Below, piece by piece: positions 8,444 to 17,121 of a DNA stretch of 64,000 bases. The stretch's first letter is position 1. The number at the start of each line of letters is the position of its first letter. The notes under the pieces are model-generated. The model was not told the origin of the DNA, searched no databases, and saw nothing but the letters and a program-made list of their open reading frames with translations. Where the stretch lies: positions 1,116,001 to 1,180,000 of the forward strand of contig NZ_CP036175.1 in assembly GCF_003261575.2 (NCBI RefSeq), written 5' to 3'. The position numbers were made by a program, and so were the translations under genes. This DNA comes from Klebsiella huaxiensis. GTDB taxonomy: Bacteria; Pseudomonadota; Gammaproteobacteria; Enterobacterales; Enterobacteriaceae.

Positions 8444-9523
8444 ATGGCTCTATTGAAGAGCGCGCATGGCGGAAACGTCCGCGAGGCCGCCGCGCTATTG
8501 GGTATCTCTGCGGAACAATTACTGGATTTTAGCGCCAATATTAATCCACTCGGGATGCCGGAAAGTTTAAAGCGCGCCATCATCGATAATATGGCCTGTG
8601 CTGAACGCTATCCTGATGTTGAGTATCAGCAACTGCACCTCGCGCTGGCGGAACATCACCAGGTTCCCGCTTCGTGGATCCTCGCTGGAAATGGCGAAAC
8701 GGAAGCGATCTTTACCCTCGTTCAGGGCCTGAAGCCCCGTCAGGCGATGATTGTCACGCCGGGTTTTGCCGAGTATCGCCGGGCGCTGCAATCGGTCGAC
8801 TGCGCGGTGCGGGAGTTTCTTCTGCATGAAGAGGATGGTTGGCAGCTGACTGGCGCTATCCTTGATGCCCTGACGCCGGATCTGGACTGTTTATTCCTCT
8901 GTACGCCGAACAACCCTACCGGCCTGCTACCCGATAGCCGTCTTCTGGCGTTAATTGCTGAGCGTTGTAGGTTGCTGGAAATCTCGCTGATTCTTGATGA
9001 AGCGTTTATCGATTTTATTCCCGACGAGTCGGGGTTTATCCCGCTTCTGCGCGATAACCCGCACGTGTGGGTGTTGCGTTCGCTCACCAAGTTTTATGCC
9101 ATCCCCGGCCTGCGCCTGGGGTATTTGGTCAATGGTGATGAACAGGCGGTGGCGCGAATGCGCGAGCGACAGATGCCGTGGTCAATTAACGCCTTTGCTG
9201 CGCTGGCGGGTGAAATCATTCTTCAGGATAGCGACTATCAGCAGAAAACCTGGCTGTGGCTGGAGGAAGAGGGGCGGCGCTTTTACCATCAACTGCACCA
9301 CATTCCCGGCCTGACGATTTATCCTGGGCGGGCCAACTATTTGTTTTTGCGTTGCGACGTGCCGGACCTTGATCTGCAATACGCCATGCTGCAGCAGCAC
9401 ATCCTGATCCGCAGTTGCGCCAACTATCCAGGGCTCGACGGGCGCTACTTCCGCGTCGCTATTCGCAGCCAGCAGGAAAACACCCAGCTGCTGACGGCCT
9501 TCATGCGGGTATTTAACGAGTAG
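8444..9523 (+). CDS. cobD: L-threonine-O-3-phosphate decarboxylase CobD
   Basis: A 359-residue PLP-dependent enzyme of the aminotransferase fold. It decarboxylates threonine phosphate to (R)-1-amino-2-propanol phosphate, which forms the aminopropanol linker of cobalamin. Family signatures include FSANINPLGMP near the N terminus, CTPNNPTG, LDEAFIDFIP, and the PLP lysine in RSLTKFYAIPGLRLGY. Its substrate is made by PduX, encoded convergently across a REP cluster. It lies directly behind amiC, so read-through transcription from amiC is plausible. It marks the left edge of the B12/propanediol block. Confidence 0.95.
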   Translation: MALLKSAHGGNVREAAALLGISAEQLLDFSANINPLGMPESLKRAIIDNMACAERYPDVEYQQLHLALAEHHQVPASWILAGNGETEAIFTLVQGLKPRQAMIVTPGFAEYRRALQSVDCAVREFLLHEEDGWQLTGAILDALTPDLDCLFLCTPNNPTGLLPDSRLLALIAERCRLLEISLILDEAFIDFIPDESGFIPLLRDNPHVWVLRSLTKFYAIPGLRLGYLVNGDEQAVARMRERQMPWSINAFAALAGEIILQDSDYQQKTWLWLEEEGRRFYHQLHHIPGLTIYPGRANYLFLRCDVPDLDLQYAMLQQHILIRSCANYPGLDGRYFRVAIRSQQENTQLLTAFMRVFNE

Positions 9524-9554
9524 ATGTCTGCCGCCATTGTTCGTCTGCGGGTCG

Positions 9555-9716
9555 GTAGCCCGGATAAGGCGCGCAGCGCCGCCTCCGGGGAATGCGCCGG
9601 GATTAATGCATCGGTGCGGCTTCTTCCCGGCTCGCGCTGCGCTTAGCAGGGCTACGGGTTCATAGCCGTCTGTGGTCCGGTAGCCCGGACAGGCGCGCAG
9701 CGCCGCCTCCGGGGCA
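9555..9716. repeat. REP/BIME cluster between convergent cobD and pduX
   Basis: Two direct copies of a REP-type hairpin (GTAGCCCGGATAAGGCGC with GCGCCGCCTCCGGGG) lie at about 9555-9590 and 9680-9716. An inverted copy ending in GGGCTACGG lies between them. They fill the 207-bp gap between the two convergent 3' ends and may act as an mRNA-stabilising or terminating structure for both transcripts. Confidence 0.8.
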
Positions 9717-9730
9717 TAGCAGCGGCAGCG

Positions 9731-10597
9731 TTAGCGCAATTCGACGCCGCCCTGCACCATGCGCAGCAGATGCTGCTCGGGCCAGGATTCGGTAAGCCGC
9801 TTCTCTTCCAGCCGCCGCTGCAAATACTCAATATCGTGACGTTCACGGTCGAGCATCAGGCCAACAACGCTACCGCTGTGCGCCACGTTAATGCCGTATA
9901 AATCGCACTCTTCTACCAGCGTCAACAGCGCATCAAACCCCGGTTTTGGCAGCAGGTGCTGGCTGGCGATGGCGCTGAGCGTCGCAGCCTCACCCATCCG
10001 TCGCGGATTATCCGTCTCACAGGCCTGCTGGATTTTCTCCCAAGCCTGTTGCAGAACGGCAGAATGAGCGTGCAGCTTTTCAAGTCGGGGAAGGCGGTGA
10101 TAATCAGTGGTCAGCAGCGTGGTGGGGCTTTCAAGTACCAGCAGATCGAGTTTAGGCTGAGAATGGCAGGCTATTTGCGTTTCGGCGGTGTTGTGATCGA
10201 ACAGCGTCAGTTGGCGAAACAGGGTGCTGTCGGTCGGTTCCAGAGAAACGCACAGTTGGGCCAGGGTGATTTCATCCAGCGGGTGACCGAGATGATGCGC
10301 GGTAGCTACCGCCGTTGCGGCGATATCCGCAGTGCTGCTGGCCATGCCTTTGGCGACCGGAATGGTGGAGCAAATGTCGATACGAATCTCTTTGCTGAGG
10401 TCAGCCGGATAGCGCCAGTAGTTCAGTAGCCTGTCGACCATTGCCCGTGAAAGCGGACGCTCATCCGCACGAGGTGAACCGTAGTCCACCTCGACGGTGC
10501 TGTACCAGTCAACGGGGCAGGAGACCAGCTTCTCGCTGCCGAGGATCCAGCCCTGGATGAGTTCGCCGCAGGAGGCGGGGCATTGCGCAACAGCCAC
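9731..10597 (-). CDS. pduX: L-threonine kinase PduX
   Basis: A 288-residue GHMP-family kinase that phosphorylates free L-threonine for CobD in cobalamin assembly and in reuse of salvaged precursors. The N terminus has CPASCGELIQGW and the ATP-binding GHMP motif is IPVAKGMASSTADIA near residues 80-95. It is the last gene of the pdu operon and sits 93 nt after pduW. It is slightly shorter than the Salmonella protein (about 300 residues). Although it is in the pdu operon, its job is cofactor synthesis, not propanediol breakdown. Confidence 0.94.
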   Translation of the reverse strand: MAVAQCPASCGELIQGWILGSEKLVSCPVDWYSTVEVDYGSPRADERPLSRAMVDRLLNYWRYPADLSKEIRIDICSTIPVAKGMASSTADIAATAVATAHHLGHPLDEITLAQLCVSLEPTDSTLFRQLTLFDHNTAETQIACHSQPKLDLLVLESPTTLLTTDYHRLPRLEKLHAHSAVLQQAWEKIQQACETDNPRRMGEAATLSAIASQHLLPKPGFDALLTLVEECDLYGINVAHSGSVVGLMLDRERHDIEYLQRRLEEKRLTESWPEQHLLRMVQGGVELR

Positions 10598-10690
10598 GTT
10601 TTTCTACCCTTTGCTCAGATTGCCAGGGCGCATAGTGTCATGCCGATCCCGCTATTTCCATGACTCACCGCAACTTGCCGGGCGGCGAGC

Positions 10691-11905
10691 TCAGGCTGAA
10701 ACGGTTAACGTCTGCGCTTCGGGAAGCGCGAGACGCATAACGTCGCGGGCAATCATCAACTCTTCATTAGTATTAATGACTGCCACTTTGACGACCGCGT
10801 TCTCACCCTGAATAAAGGTGGCGTTATGCTGGTTTTTCTCTTCATCGACCGACAGCCCGAGAAAATACAGGTTATGGCAGATGGCGCTTCTGGCGCGGGC
10901 CGAGTTTTCGCCGATGCCGCCGGTAAAGATCAGCGCGTCCAGGCCGCCCATCTGCATGATATAGCTGCCGATGGTGGCGCGAATGCGCTCGGCAAAGAGC
11001 GTCAGCGCCAGGGTTGCCCGTTGATTGCCGCCGTCAGCAGCCTGTTCGACATCGCGATAGTCATGGGAGACGCCGGAGACGCCAAGCAGGCCCGATTCGT
11101 TGTTTAACAATAGGTTGAGCTGCTCCGGCGTTTTGCCCTCATGCAGCGCCAGCCACGGTAAAATCGACGGGTCGATATCGCCGCTGCGGGTGCCCATCAT
11201 CACCCCGGACTGCGGCGTAAAGCCCATCGAAGTGTTCACGGAACGCCCGCCTTTGATGGCGCAAACGCTGCTACCGTTACCAAGATGGCAGCACACCACG
11301 CGCAGCGCGCTCAGCGGTACGCCCAGCTTCTCCGCCAGCGTCGCGCTCACGTACTTATGGCTGGTGCCGTGGAAGCCGTAGCGACGAATGCCCAACTCGC
11401 TGTAGTAGCGCCAGGGCAGCGGATAAATAAACGCGCGCTCATCCAGCGTCTGGTGAAAAGCGGTATCAAATACCGCGACCGACGGCGTATCGGGCAGCAG
11501 TTGGCGGAACACTTTGATTCCCAACGCATTAACCGGGTTATGCAGTGGGGCGAGTTCAGCCAGACGCTCAATTTCCGCTAAGGTTTCATCGGTGACCGGT
11601 GTCGAATCTTTAAAACGTTCCCCGCCGTGCGCCACGCGGTGGCCGACTCCGTCGATATCCTGCAGGCTTTGAATAATCTGGTAGCCAAGGAGTTTTTCCA
11701 GCAGCAGAGTAACGGCTTCGCGATGATCGGCGATCGGCGCTGACTCCTGCCATTTTTGTGCAGGGGTTTTTATTGTTACCTGAGCGTTGGCCATGCCGAT
11801 ACGTTCAATCAGTCCCTGACAGAGCGTCTCGCCCTGCGGCATTTCCAGCAGCTGGAATTTTAATGATGAGCTGCCGGCGTTAATGGCCATTATTTTGTAA
11901 GACAT
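10691..11905 (-). CDS. pduW: propionate/acetate kinase PduW
   Basis: A 404-residue acetokinase-family enzyme that converts propionyl phosphate and ADP to propionate and ATP, the energy-yielding step of propanediol fermentation. The N-terminal motif is INAGSSSLKFQL and the family signatures FHGTSHKYVS, HLGNGSS and FTGGIGENSA are intact. I chose the ATG at 11905, which has GAAGGAA upstream. A longer in-frame reading would run through pduV. It overlaps the end of pduV by 16 nt. Confidence 0.95.
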   Translation of the reverse strand: MSYKIMAINAGSSSLKFQLLEMPQGETLCQGLIERIGMANAQVTIKTPAQKWQESAPIADHREAVTLLLEKLLGYQIIQSLQDIDGVGHRVAHGGERFKDSTPVTDETLAEIERLAELAPLHNPVNALGIKVFRQLLPDTPSVAVFDTAFHQTLDERAFIYPLPWRYYSELGIRRYGFHGTSHKYVSATLAEKLGVPLSALRVVCCHLGNGSSVCAIKGGRSVNTSMGFTPQSGVMMGTRSGDIDPSILPWLALHEGKTPEQLNLLLNNESGLLGVSGVSHDYRDVEQAADGGNQRATLALTLFAERIRATIGSYIMQMGGLDALIFTGGIGENSARARSAICHNLYFLGLSVDEEKNQHNATFIQGENAVVKVAVINTNEELMIARDVMRLALPEAQTLTVSA

Positions 11906-12342
11906 AAAGGTTCCTTCGAATTCAGAAAATCCAGCACGGCGTCGAGACCCGAGTGATTCAACGCGCTGGTGATAAAAATCTGCTGTGCTCCAGCCTGCGT
12001 AAGCCACTCCGCAACCAGCGAAATACGTTGCGGCTCGGCCAGATCAGCCTTGGTGACCAGGCCAATCGTCGGTCGGTTCATCGGGGCGGTAAAACCCGGA
12101 GAAAAGGGCGACCACTGGGCGTCGGCATTCAGCACCAGCGCGATGACGTCGGCCTCGCAGGCGCTGGTCAGCAGGGCGCTATACAGGCAGCGGTTCTCCA
12201 GATATTCACCCGGCGTGTCGATGGCCATCGGCGACCATTCAATGGCCTGAGTTTTCTTATAATGGAGCGCTTCGCCGTGCAGGCTTTGGGTCAGCGAGGT
12301 TTTTCCGCACTGGCTGGGGCCGATAAACATCAAACGCTTCAT
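11890..12342 (-). CDS. pduV: microcompartment-associated small GTPase-like protein PduV
   Basis: A 150-residue protein of the EutP/PduV family. A P-loop GPSQCGKTSL sits at residues ~8-17, and DTPGEYLEN and TKADL correspond to the G3 and G4 motifs of Ras-like GTPases. In Salmonella PduV associates with the outside of the Pdu microcompartment and has been linked to its movement; its activity is poorly defined. It lies 4 nt after pduU and overlaps pduW. Confidence 0.93.
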   Translation of the reverse strand: MKRLMFIGPSQCGKTSLTQSLHGEALHYKKTQAIEWSPMAIDTPGEYLENRCLYSALLTSACEADVIALVLNADAQWSPFSPGFTAPMNRPTIGLVTKADLAEPQRISLVAEWLTQAGAQQIFITSALNHSGLDAVLDFLNSKEPLCLTK

Positions 12343-12346
12343 TGGC

Positions 12347-12697
12347 TTACGTCCGGGTGATCGAACAGGTAGTGAACTGCATCATTTCGCCCAGCGTGCG
12401 CGTCACCTGCTTGAGGGCATATTCGACGGCGGAAACATCGCCGGTCAGCACCACCGCGCCGGTAAAGCGATCGAGAAAACCAATTTCCACCGCGCCGGAT
12501 TTGGTGGCGATATCGCAGGCGATAATCGACGCTTCGCTCGGTGTGATGGTAAGGATGCCAATGGCGGAAACCGCATCCGGCAGGCCCAGTTTCTTAAAGA
12601 GATCTTTCCCAGGATTGGCAATCAGGTGCGCGAGGGTGACCTGTTTTCCCGGCACGTATTCCTGAATCATGCGATCCGTTGTCGGTTGTCTTTCCAT
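12347..12697 (-). CDS. pduU: microcompartment shell protein PduU
   Basis: A 116-residue permuted BMC-domain shell protein (EutS/PduU type) that forms hexamers whose N-terminal strands build a small beta-barrel over the pore. The sequence is very close to Salmonella PduU. I chose MERQPTTDRM at 12697 as the start; it overlaps the pduT stop by one base. A start 8 codons upstream is in frame but unlikely. Minor shell component. Confidence 0.95.
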   Translation of the reverse strand: MERQPTTDRMIQEYVPGKQVTLAHLIANPGKDLFKKLGLPDAVSAIGILTITPSEASIIACDIATKSGAVEIGFLDRFTGAVVLTGDVSAVEYALKQVTRTLGEMMQFTTCSITRT

Positions 12698-13251
12698 TAT
12701 CCCTCCACCATCTGTCGCCACATGGCTTCATGCGGGCGCGGGATCACCGAACGGTAAACCAGCAGCCCTTTTTCGCCCGCGCTTTCGCTGGCAACCGTCA
12801 CGGCGTTATTGACGTCAGAAACGTCGCCCGCCACCACCATGTAGCACTTACCGCCGATGCCGAAGGCCATATGCACTCGTACCAGGGTGACGTTTGAGGC
12901 TTTCACCGCCCGGTCCGCGGCGCTGATGCAGGCCGCTACGCTCCAGGTTTCGACGATGCCGACCGCCTGGCGTTTTTCGACGCTGTTCAGACCGCTGATA
13001 GCCGGGAGAATACTGGGATGGATGTTCGCCAGCACCATGCTGTCGACGAGCATCTCGCCAGCCAGCGACGTGCCGGTTTCAATGGCCTGCTGGAGCGCGC
13101 CGATGTCGCCGCCCAGCATCAGTAAAAACTTACCTGGGCAGATGGTCTTGCTGACCAGTAAATCGACGTTGGCGCTTTTCAGCATGGCATCACCAAGCTC
13201 CATGCCTTTGGCGATGCTGGTGAGTTCTAAAATTCCTATAGCCTGAGACAT
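12697..13251 (-). CDS. pduT: microcompartment shell protein PduT (Fe-S)
   Basis: A 184-residue tandem-BMC shell protein that assembles as a pseudohexameric trimer. Cys108, in ETWSVAACIS, is the residue that in Salmonella PduT holds a [4Fe-4S] cluster at the trimer pore. A second Cys is at 38 (TICPG). The cluster is thought to carry electrons across the shell, probably with PduS. The start at 13251 gives the family length; the upstream extension overlaps pduS and is discarded. Confidence 0.95.
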   Translation of the reverse strand: MSQAIGILELTSIAKGMELGDAMLKSANVDLLVSKTICPGKFLLMLGGDIGALQQAIETGTSLAGEMLVDSMVLANIHPSILPAISGLNSVEKRQAVGIVETWSVAACISAADRAVKASNVTLVRVHMAFGIGGKCYMVVAGDVSDVNNAVTVASESAGEKGLLVYRSVIPRPHEAMWRQMVEG

Positions 13252-13253
13252 GG

Positions 13254-14609
13254 TTAACCTCTTACAACCGTGATGGCCTGTTCGCTGATGGCCGATACAA
13301 CGCCGTCGATGCTGGCGTGAATCGGCGCGCCTAATGCGCCTGCCGGGATATCGGCAACGCATTGCCCACGCGTCACGCGCTCGCCGACGGTAACAGTCGG
13401 CCCCGCGCTGGCACCGATATGCTGGCGCAGCTGTAAAGTCACTTTTTCTACTGACGGTTCGTCTTCAACCAGCGGTGCTTCCTGGTACCAGGGGCTGAGT
13501 CCTAGTTTGGCGATCAGCCGCTTCACCGGCACCAGGCGATATTTCGCCATTTCGTCGGCCGGATTCAGTGGCCCTTCGTAGCGCTGGTTTTGCGCCCGCA
13601 GCTCGCGTTTTAACATGCGGTTGATGCGCATCGGCGAGATCCCAACCGGGCAGGCCACGCTTTCGCAAACGTTGCATTCTGAACAGGTGAGAGCGCTCAG
13701 CAGCAACTGTGGCGTAGCCGCCTGATGAAAGTTCACCGCCCGCACCAGCAGGTGCGGAGAGAGTTCGTGGCCGATCAGGTGTCGCGGACAGAGATCGGTA
13801 CACAGTCGGCACTGTTCGCAGACGGTACGTGCGACGGAAAGCACCGTGCGCTCGTCCTGCATTCTCCGCTGGATAAGCGGATGGTTTTTGGGGAGCACCA
13901 GCAGGCCGCCGGTAGTTTTCGTCACCGGGTTATCAAGAGAAGTAATCAGGCCACCCATCATCGGGCCGCCGTTAATAAAACCAGGGTCGTCGACCGTTGC
14001 GCCGCCTGCCAGCGCCAGCACTTCACGCAGTGACATGCCGATAGGAACGGTAACGGTCAACGGTCTGGCGACCGCGCCGTTAACGGTCAATGTGCGACGA
14101 GTGACCGGAAACTGCTGCTCGACCGCCCGGGCAATATTCAGCACCGTTTGCACGTTATTGACGACCACGCCGACGCTGGCCGGTAACGCAGCCGGGGCGA
14201 CCCGGCGACCGGTTGCCATCCAGATAGTCAGCACCTCATCGCCCGCAGGATAAACATCCGGCAGGATATGCAGGCGGATACCGGCTGGCAGCTGCGGGGT
14301 GAGCGCGTCGATGGCCCGGCGGTATTTTTCTTTCAGGGCTATCACCCCTTCCCGCGCGCCGGTTGCCGTCATCGCGTACTGCACGCCGCGGATAAGACGC
14401 GCGGCCTGCTGCCACATCAGTTGCTGGTCAACTTTGAGCATCGGTTCACACTCGGCGGCGTTCACCAGAAAAATCTCTACCTGCGCCTGTAGCTTTACGT
14501 GAGCGGGAAAACCTGCGCCGCCCGCACCCACAACGCCCGCTGCGCGAACGCGCTCGCGAATTTCATCGGCACTATGGGGCATTTCAACGGCGTTGACGGC
14601 GGTACTCAT
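13254..14609 (-). CDS. pduS: cobalamin reductase PduS
   Basis: A 451-residue flavin and iron-sulfur protein related to the RnfC/Nqo1 fold, which reduces cob(III)alamin and cob(II)alamin for PduO. The N-terminal nucleotide-binding loop is GVVGAGGAGFPA. Two ferredoxin-like Cys clusters are visible, CEQCRLCTDLCP near residue 260 and CSECNVCESVACP near residue 305. The C-terminal ~80 residues form a biotinyl/SLBB-like region. It overlaps pduQ by 4 nt and ends 2 nt before pduT. Confidence 0.95.
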   Translation of the reverse strand: MSTAVNAVEMPHSADEIRERVRAAGVVGAGGAGFPAHVKLQAQVEIFLVNAAECEPMLKVDQQLMWQQAARLIRGVQYAMTATGAREGVIALKEKYRRAIDALTPQLPAGIRLHILPDVYPAGDEVLTIWMATGRRVAPAALPASVGVVVNNVQTVLNIARAVEQQFPVTRRTLTVNGAVARPLTVTVPIGMSLREVLALAGGATVDDPGFINGGPMMGGLITSLDNPVTKTTGGLLVLPKNHPLIQRRMQDERTVLSVARTVCEQCRLCTDLCPRHLIGHELSPHLLVRAVNFHQAATPQLLLSALTCSECNVCESVACPVGISPMRINRMLKRELRAQNQRYEGPLNPADEMAKYRLVPVKRLIAKLGLSPWYQEAPLVEDEPSVEKVTLQLRQHIGASAGPTVTVGERVTRGQCVADIPAGALGAPIHASIDGVVSAISEQAITVVRG

Positions 14610-15718
14610 AGCAGTTCCTCCAGCAGTTCCCGAATGGTTTCGGCATTAGCCGGACGCGGGTTAGTGCGTAGGGTGACGTCAGCCAGCGCTGCCTGCACCA
14701 TCGCTGGAATGCGCGCGGAAAAATCGGATTTTCCTTCTTTAAGCGCAACGGCCAGTGAGGGAAGGGCGCAGCGTTGCTTAAGCAGTTCGATTTGCTGAAT
14801 CAGCGCATTGATCGCCGCGATATCATTAGCTTCTGCCGGGCAAAAACCACAGGTCTTCGCCATCCGCGCGTAGCGTTTGGCGGCGCGCGGGTCACCTGCG
14901 TTAAAGCGGATCACCGTCGTAAGCAGCAGCGCATTGGCCAGCCCGTGCGGCAGATGAAACTGTCCGCCGAGCTGGTGAGCGATCGCGTGATTAAGCCCCA
15001 GCCCGGCCTGGCTGAACGCCATCCCCGCCAGCGTTGAGGCGTTATGCATTTTCCCGCGCGTCGCTACGCAGTCGCCTTTTTCCACCGCCGTGGGCAGATA
15101 CTGGAACACCAGTTTGGCGGCTTTTTCCGCCAGCGCGTCGGTAAAGTCGCTGGCGTGCGGTGACACCCAGGCCTCCAGGGCATGGGTCAGCACGTCCATA
15201 CCGGTGTTGGCGGTAATCTGCGGCGGTACGCTGACCACCAGCTCCGGATCGAGGATCGCCATATCCGGATACAGCGCATTGTTGAACAGCGGGTACTTGA
15301 TACCTTTATCAGGATCGCTGATCACGCAGGCGCTGGTGACTTCCGAACCGGTGCCGCTGGTGGTCGGGATCGCCACGCAGGTTTCGATGTTGATCCCGCT
15401 CTGCTGGCTAAACCAGACGATGGCCTTCGCAGCGTCCATTGCCGAGCCGCCGCCGAAACCGATCACCACCTGCGGTTGTAGAGCCTGCATTTGCGCAATG
15501 CCCTGCACCACGGTGTGGATGGTGGGGTCCGGCGTTATCTCGCTAAAGACGCTGATGCGGTTATCTGCGGGCAGCGCGTTACGTAGGGTATCCAGCAGCG
15601 GCGAGCGCGCCAGAAACCCATCGCAGATTATCCAGATGTGCTTGTTGGTAAAGCGCTTAAGCACCGCCAGACTGCCCTGACCGCTGTACAACCGCGTTTG
15701 TAGTGAGAAAGTATTCAT
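14606..15718 (-). CDS. pduQ: 1-propanol dehydrogenase PduQ
   Basis: A 370-residue iron-dependent (type III) alcohol dehydrogenase. It reduces propanal to 1-propanol and regenerates NAD+ inside the microcompartment. The NAD-binding GFGGGSAMDAAK is near residue 90, and the metal-ligand motif NHAIAHQLGGQFHLPHG near residue 245 carries the family histidines. It overlaps pduS by 4 nt. It belongs to the same family as FucO, which is missing from the fuc locus of this window. Confidence 0.95.
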   Translation of the reverse strand: MNTFSLQTRLYSGQGSLAVLKRFTNKHIWIICDGFLARSPLLDTLRNALPADNRISVFSEITPDPTIHTVVQGIAQMQALQPQVVIGFGGGSAMDAAKAIVWFSQQSGINIETCVAIPTTSGTGSEVTSACVISDPDKGIKYPLFNNALYPDMAILDPELVVSVPPQITANTGMDVLTHALEAWVSPHASDFTDALAEKAAKLVFQYLPTAVEKGDCVATRGKMHNASTLAGMAFSQAGLGLNHAIAHQLGGQFHLPHGLANALLLTTVIRFNAGDPRAAKRYARMAKTCGFCPAEANDIAAINALIQQIELLKQRCALPSLAVALKEGKSDFSARIPAMVQAALADVTLRTNPRPANAETIRELLEELL

Positions 15719-15729
15719 CGCGACCTCGG

Positions 15730-17121
15730 TTAGCGGATGGAGAAGCCGTTGGTCAGCACACAGCGCCGCGAGCGAGCAAAGGTTCGCGCCGACGTGGTCC
15801 CTTCACCGGTTGGCGTGGCGATAGTGAAGGTGGTAAACCCTTCGCCGCCGACGCCGATCCCGGCATAGGATGGGCCGTTTTTAACGAATATTGAGGTTTG
15901 CAGGGTGCGCGCTGCGAGGTTCAGGCGCGACACGTTCTGCGAGTGCATGATCGCGGTGTGATGCAGACCCTCTTCAACCTTCAGCGCCAGCGTCAGCGCG
16001 CTATCGAAATCGCTGACTTTCACCACCGGCAGCATCGGCATCAGTTGTTCGCTGGTCACCCACGGATCGTCGGCGTTGACGATGCCAATCAGCAGACGAG
16101 GCGCTTTAGCAGGAACGGCGATCCCGGCGGCTTCCAGCATGGCTGATGGGCTCTTGCCGACCAGTTTTTTATTGGCCTGGCCTTCTGGCAGGCAGGCGGC
16201 GCGGAGTTTGTCGGTATCGGCAGGGCTTAGCAGCAGCGCACCGAAGGTTTGCATTTGCTGTACCAGTCGGTCGGCGACGCTCTCCACTACGATCAGACTC
16301 TTCTCGGCAATGCAGGGCAGGTTGTAATCGAATGACGCGCCGTTGATGATATCTTCCGCTGCTTTCACCAGATCGGCCGTTTCATCAACGATACAAGGCG
16401 GGTTGCCCGCGCCAGCGCCAATCACCTTCTTACCGCTCTTCATGCCCATTGCCACAATGCCCGGGCCACCAGTAATGGCCAGTACCGCGATTCGCGGGTG
16501 GGCCATCATCTGCTGGGTGGCTTCGAAAGTTGGCTCTGCGACGGTAACCACCAGGTTGCGGATGCCGCAGCAGCGAAAAGCGATCTCTTCAATCAGGCTG
16601 ATAAGCTTGAGAGAGACCTTTTTCGCGCCCGGATGCGGGCTAAAGTAGACGCTGTTGCCCGCCGCCAACATGCTGATGCTGTTGTTGATGATGGTTTCCG
16701 TCGGGTTGGTGCTTGGGGCGACCGAACCGATGACGCCAAACGGCGAGTATTCAAAGAGCACCATGCCGCCGTCACCGGTCAGCGCGGTGGTGGTGAGGTC
16801 TTCCACGCCCGGCGTGTTGTCCAGCGCAGCCTTGTTTTTGAGGAATTTATCTTCTTTGTTGCCCATTCCCGTTTCATTGGCGCTCTCTTCCGCCAGCGAG
16901 GCGAGAAGCGGCGTCAGCTCCTGACGCATTGCGCTGATGATGGCGCTGCGCGTTTTCAGCGGGCACTGCTGGTAACGTAAGAACGCCTGGTGCGCGGCGT
17001 CGATGGCTTCGCTCACGGACTGGAAGATCCCTTTGCCCTGAGGCTGGCTCGGAGTTTGTTCCGGGGTCAGTTGCTCGCTGAGAATGGTGCGAATGAGGGT
17101 TTCGAGTTCAGAAGTATTCAT
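15730..17121 (-). CDS. pduP: CoA-acylating propionaldehyde dehydrogenase PduP
   Basis: A 463-residue aldehyde dehydrogenase that turns propanal, CoA and NAD+ into propionyl-CoA. The likely nucleophile is Cys270 in FDYNLPCIAEKS, and the nucleotide-binding glycines are in AITGGPGIVAMG. The first ~18 residues (MNTSELETLIRTILSEQL) form the amphipathic helix known to target PduP into the microcompartment. The start overlaps the pduO stop (ATGA), so translation is probably coupled. Confidence 0.96.
   Translation of the reverse strand: MNTSELETLIRTILSEQLTPEQTPSQPQGKGIFQSVSEAIDAAHQAFLRYQQCPLKTRSAIISAMRQELTPLLASLAEESANETGMGNKEDKFLKNKAALDNTPGVEDLTTTALTGDGGMVLFEYSPFGVIGSVAPSTNPTETIINNSISMLAAGNSVYFSPHPGAKKVSLKLISLIEEIAFRCCGIRNLVVTVAEPTFEATQQMMAHPRIAVLAITGGPGIVAMGMKSGKKVIGAGAGNPPCIVDETADLVKAAEDIINGASFDYNLPCIAEKSLIVVESVADRLVQQMQTFGALLLSPADTDKLRAACLPEGQANKKLVGKSPSAMLEAAGIAVPAKAPRLLIGIVNADDPWVTSEQLMPMLPVVKVSDFDSALTLALKVEEGLHHTAIMHSQNVSRLNLAARTLQTSIFVKNGPSYAGIGVGGEGFTTFTIATPTGEGTTSARTFARSRRCVLTNGFSIR

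Noticed and set aside
11905..12007. N-terminal extension of PduW
   Set aside because: It overlaps pduV, lacks a ribosome site and is absent from the acetate-kinase family.
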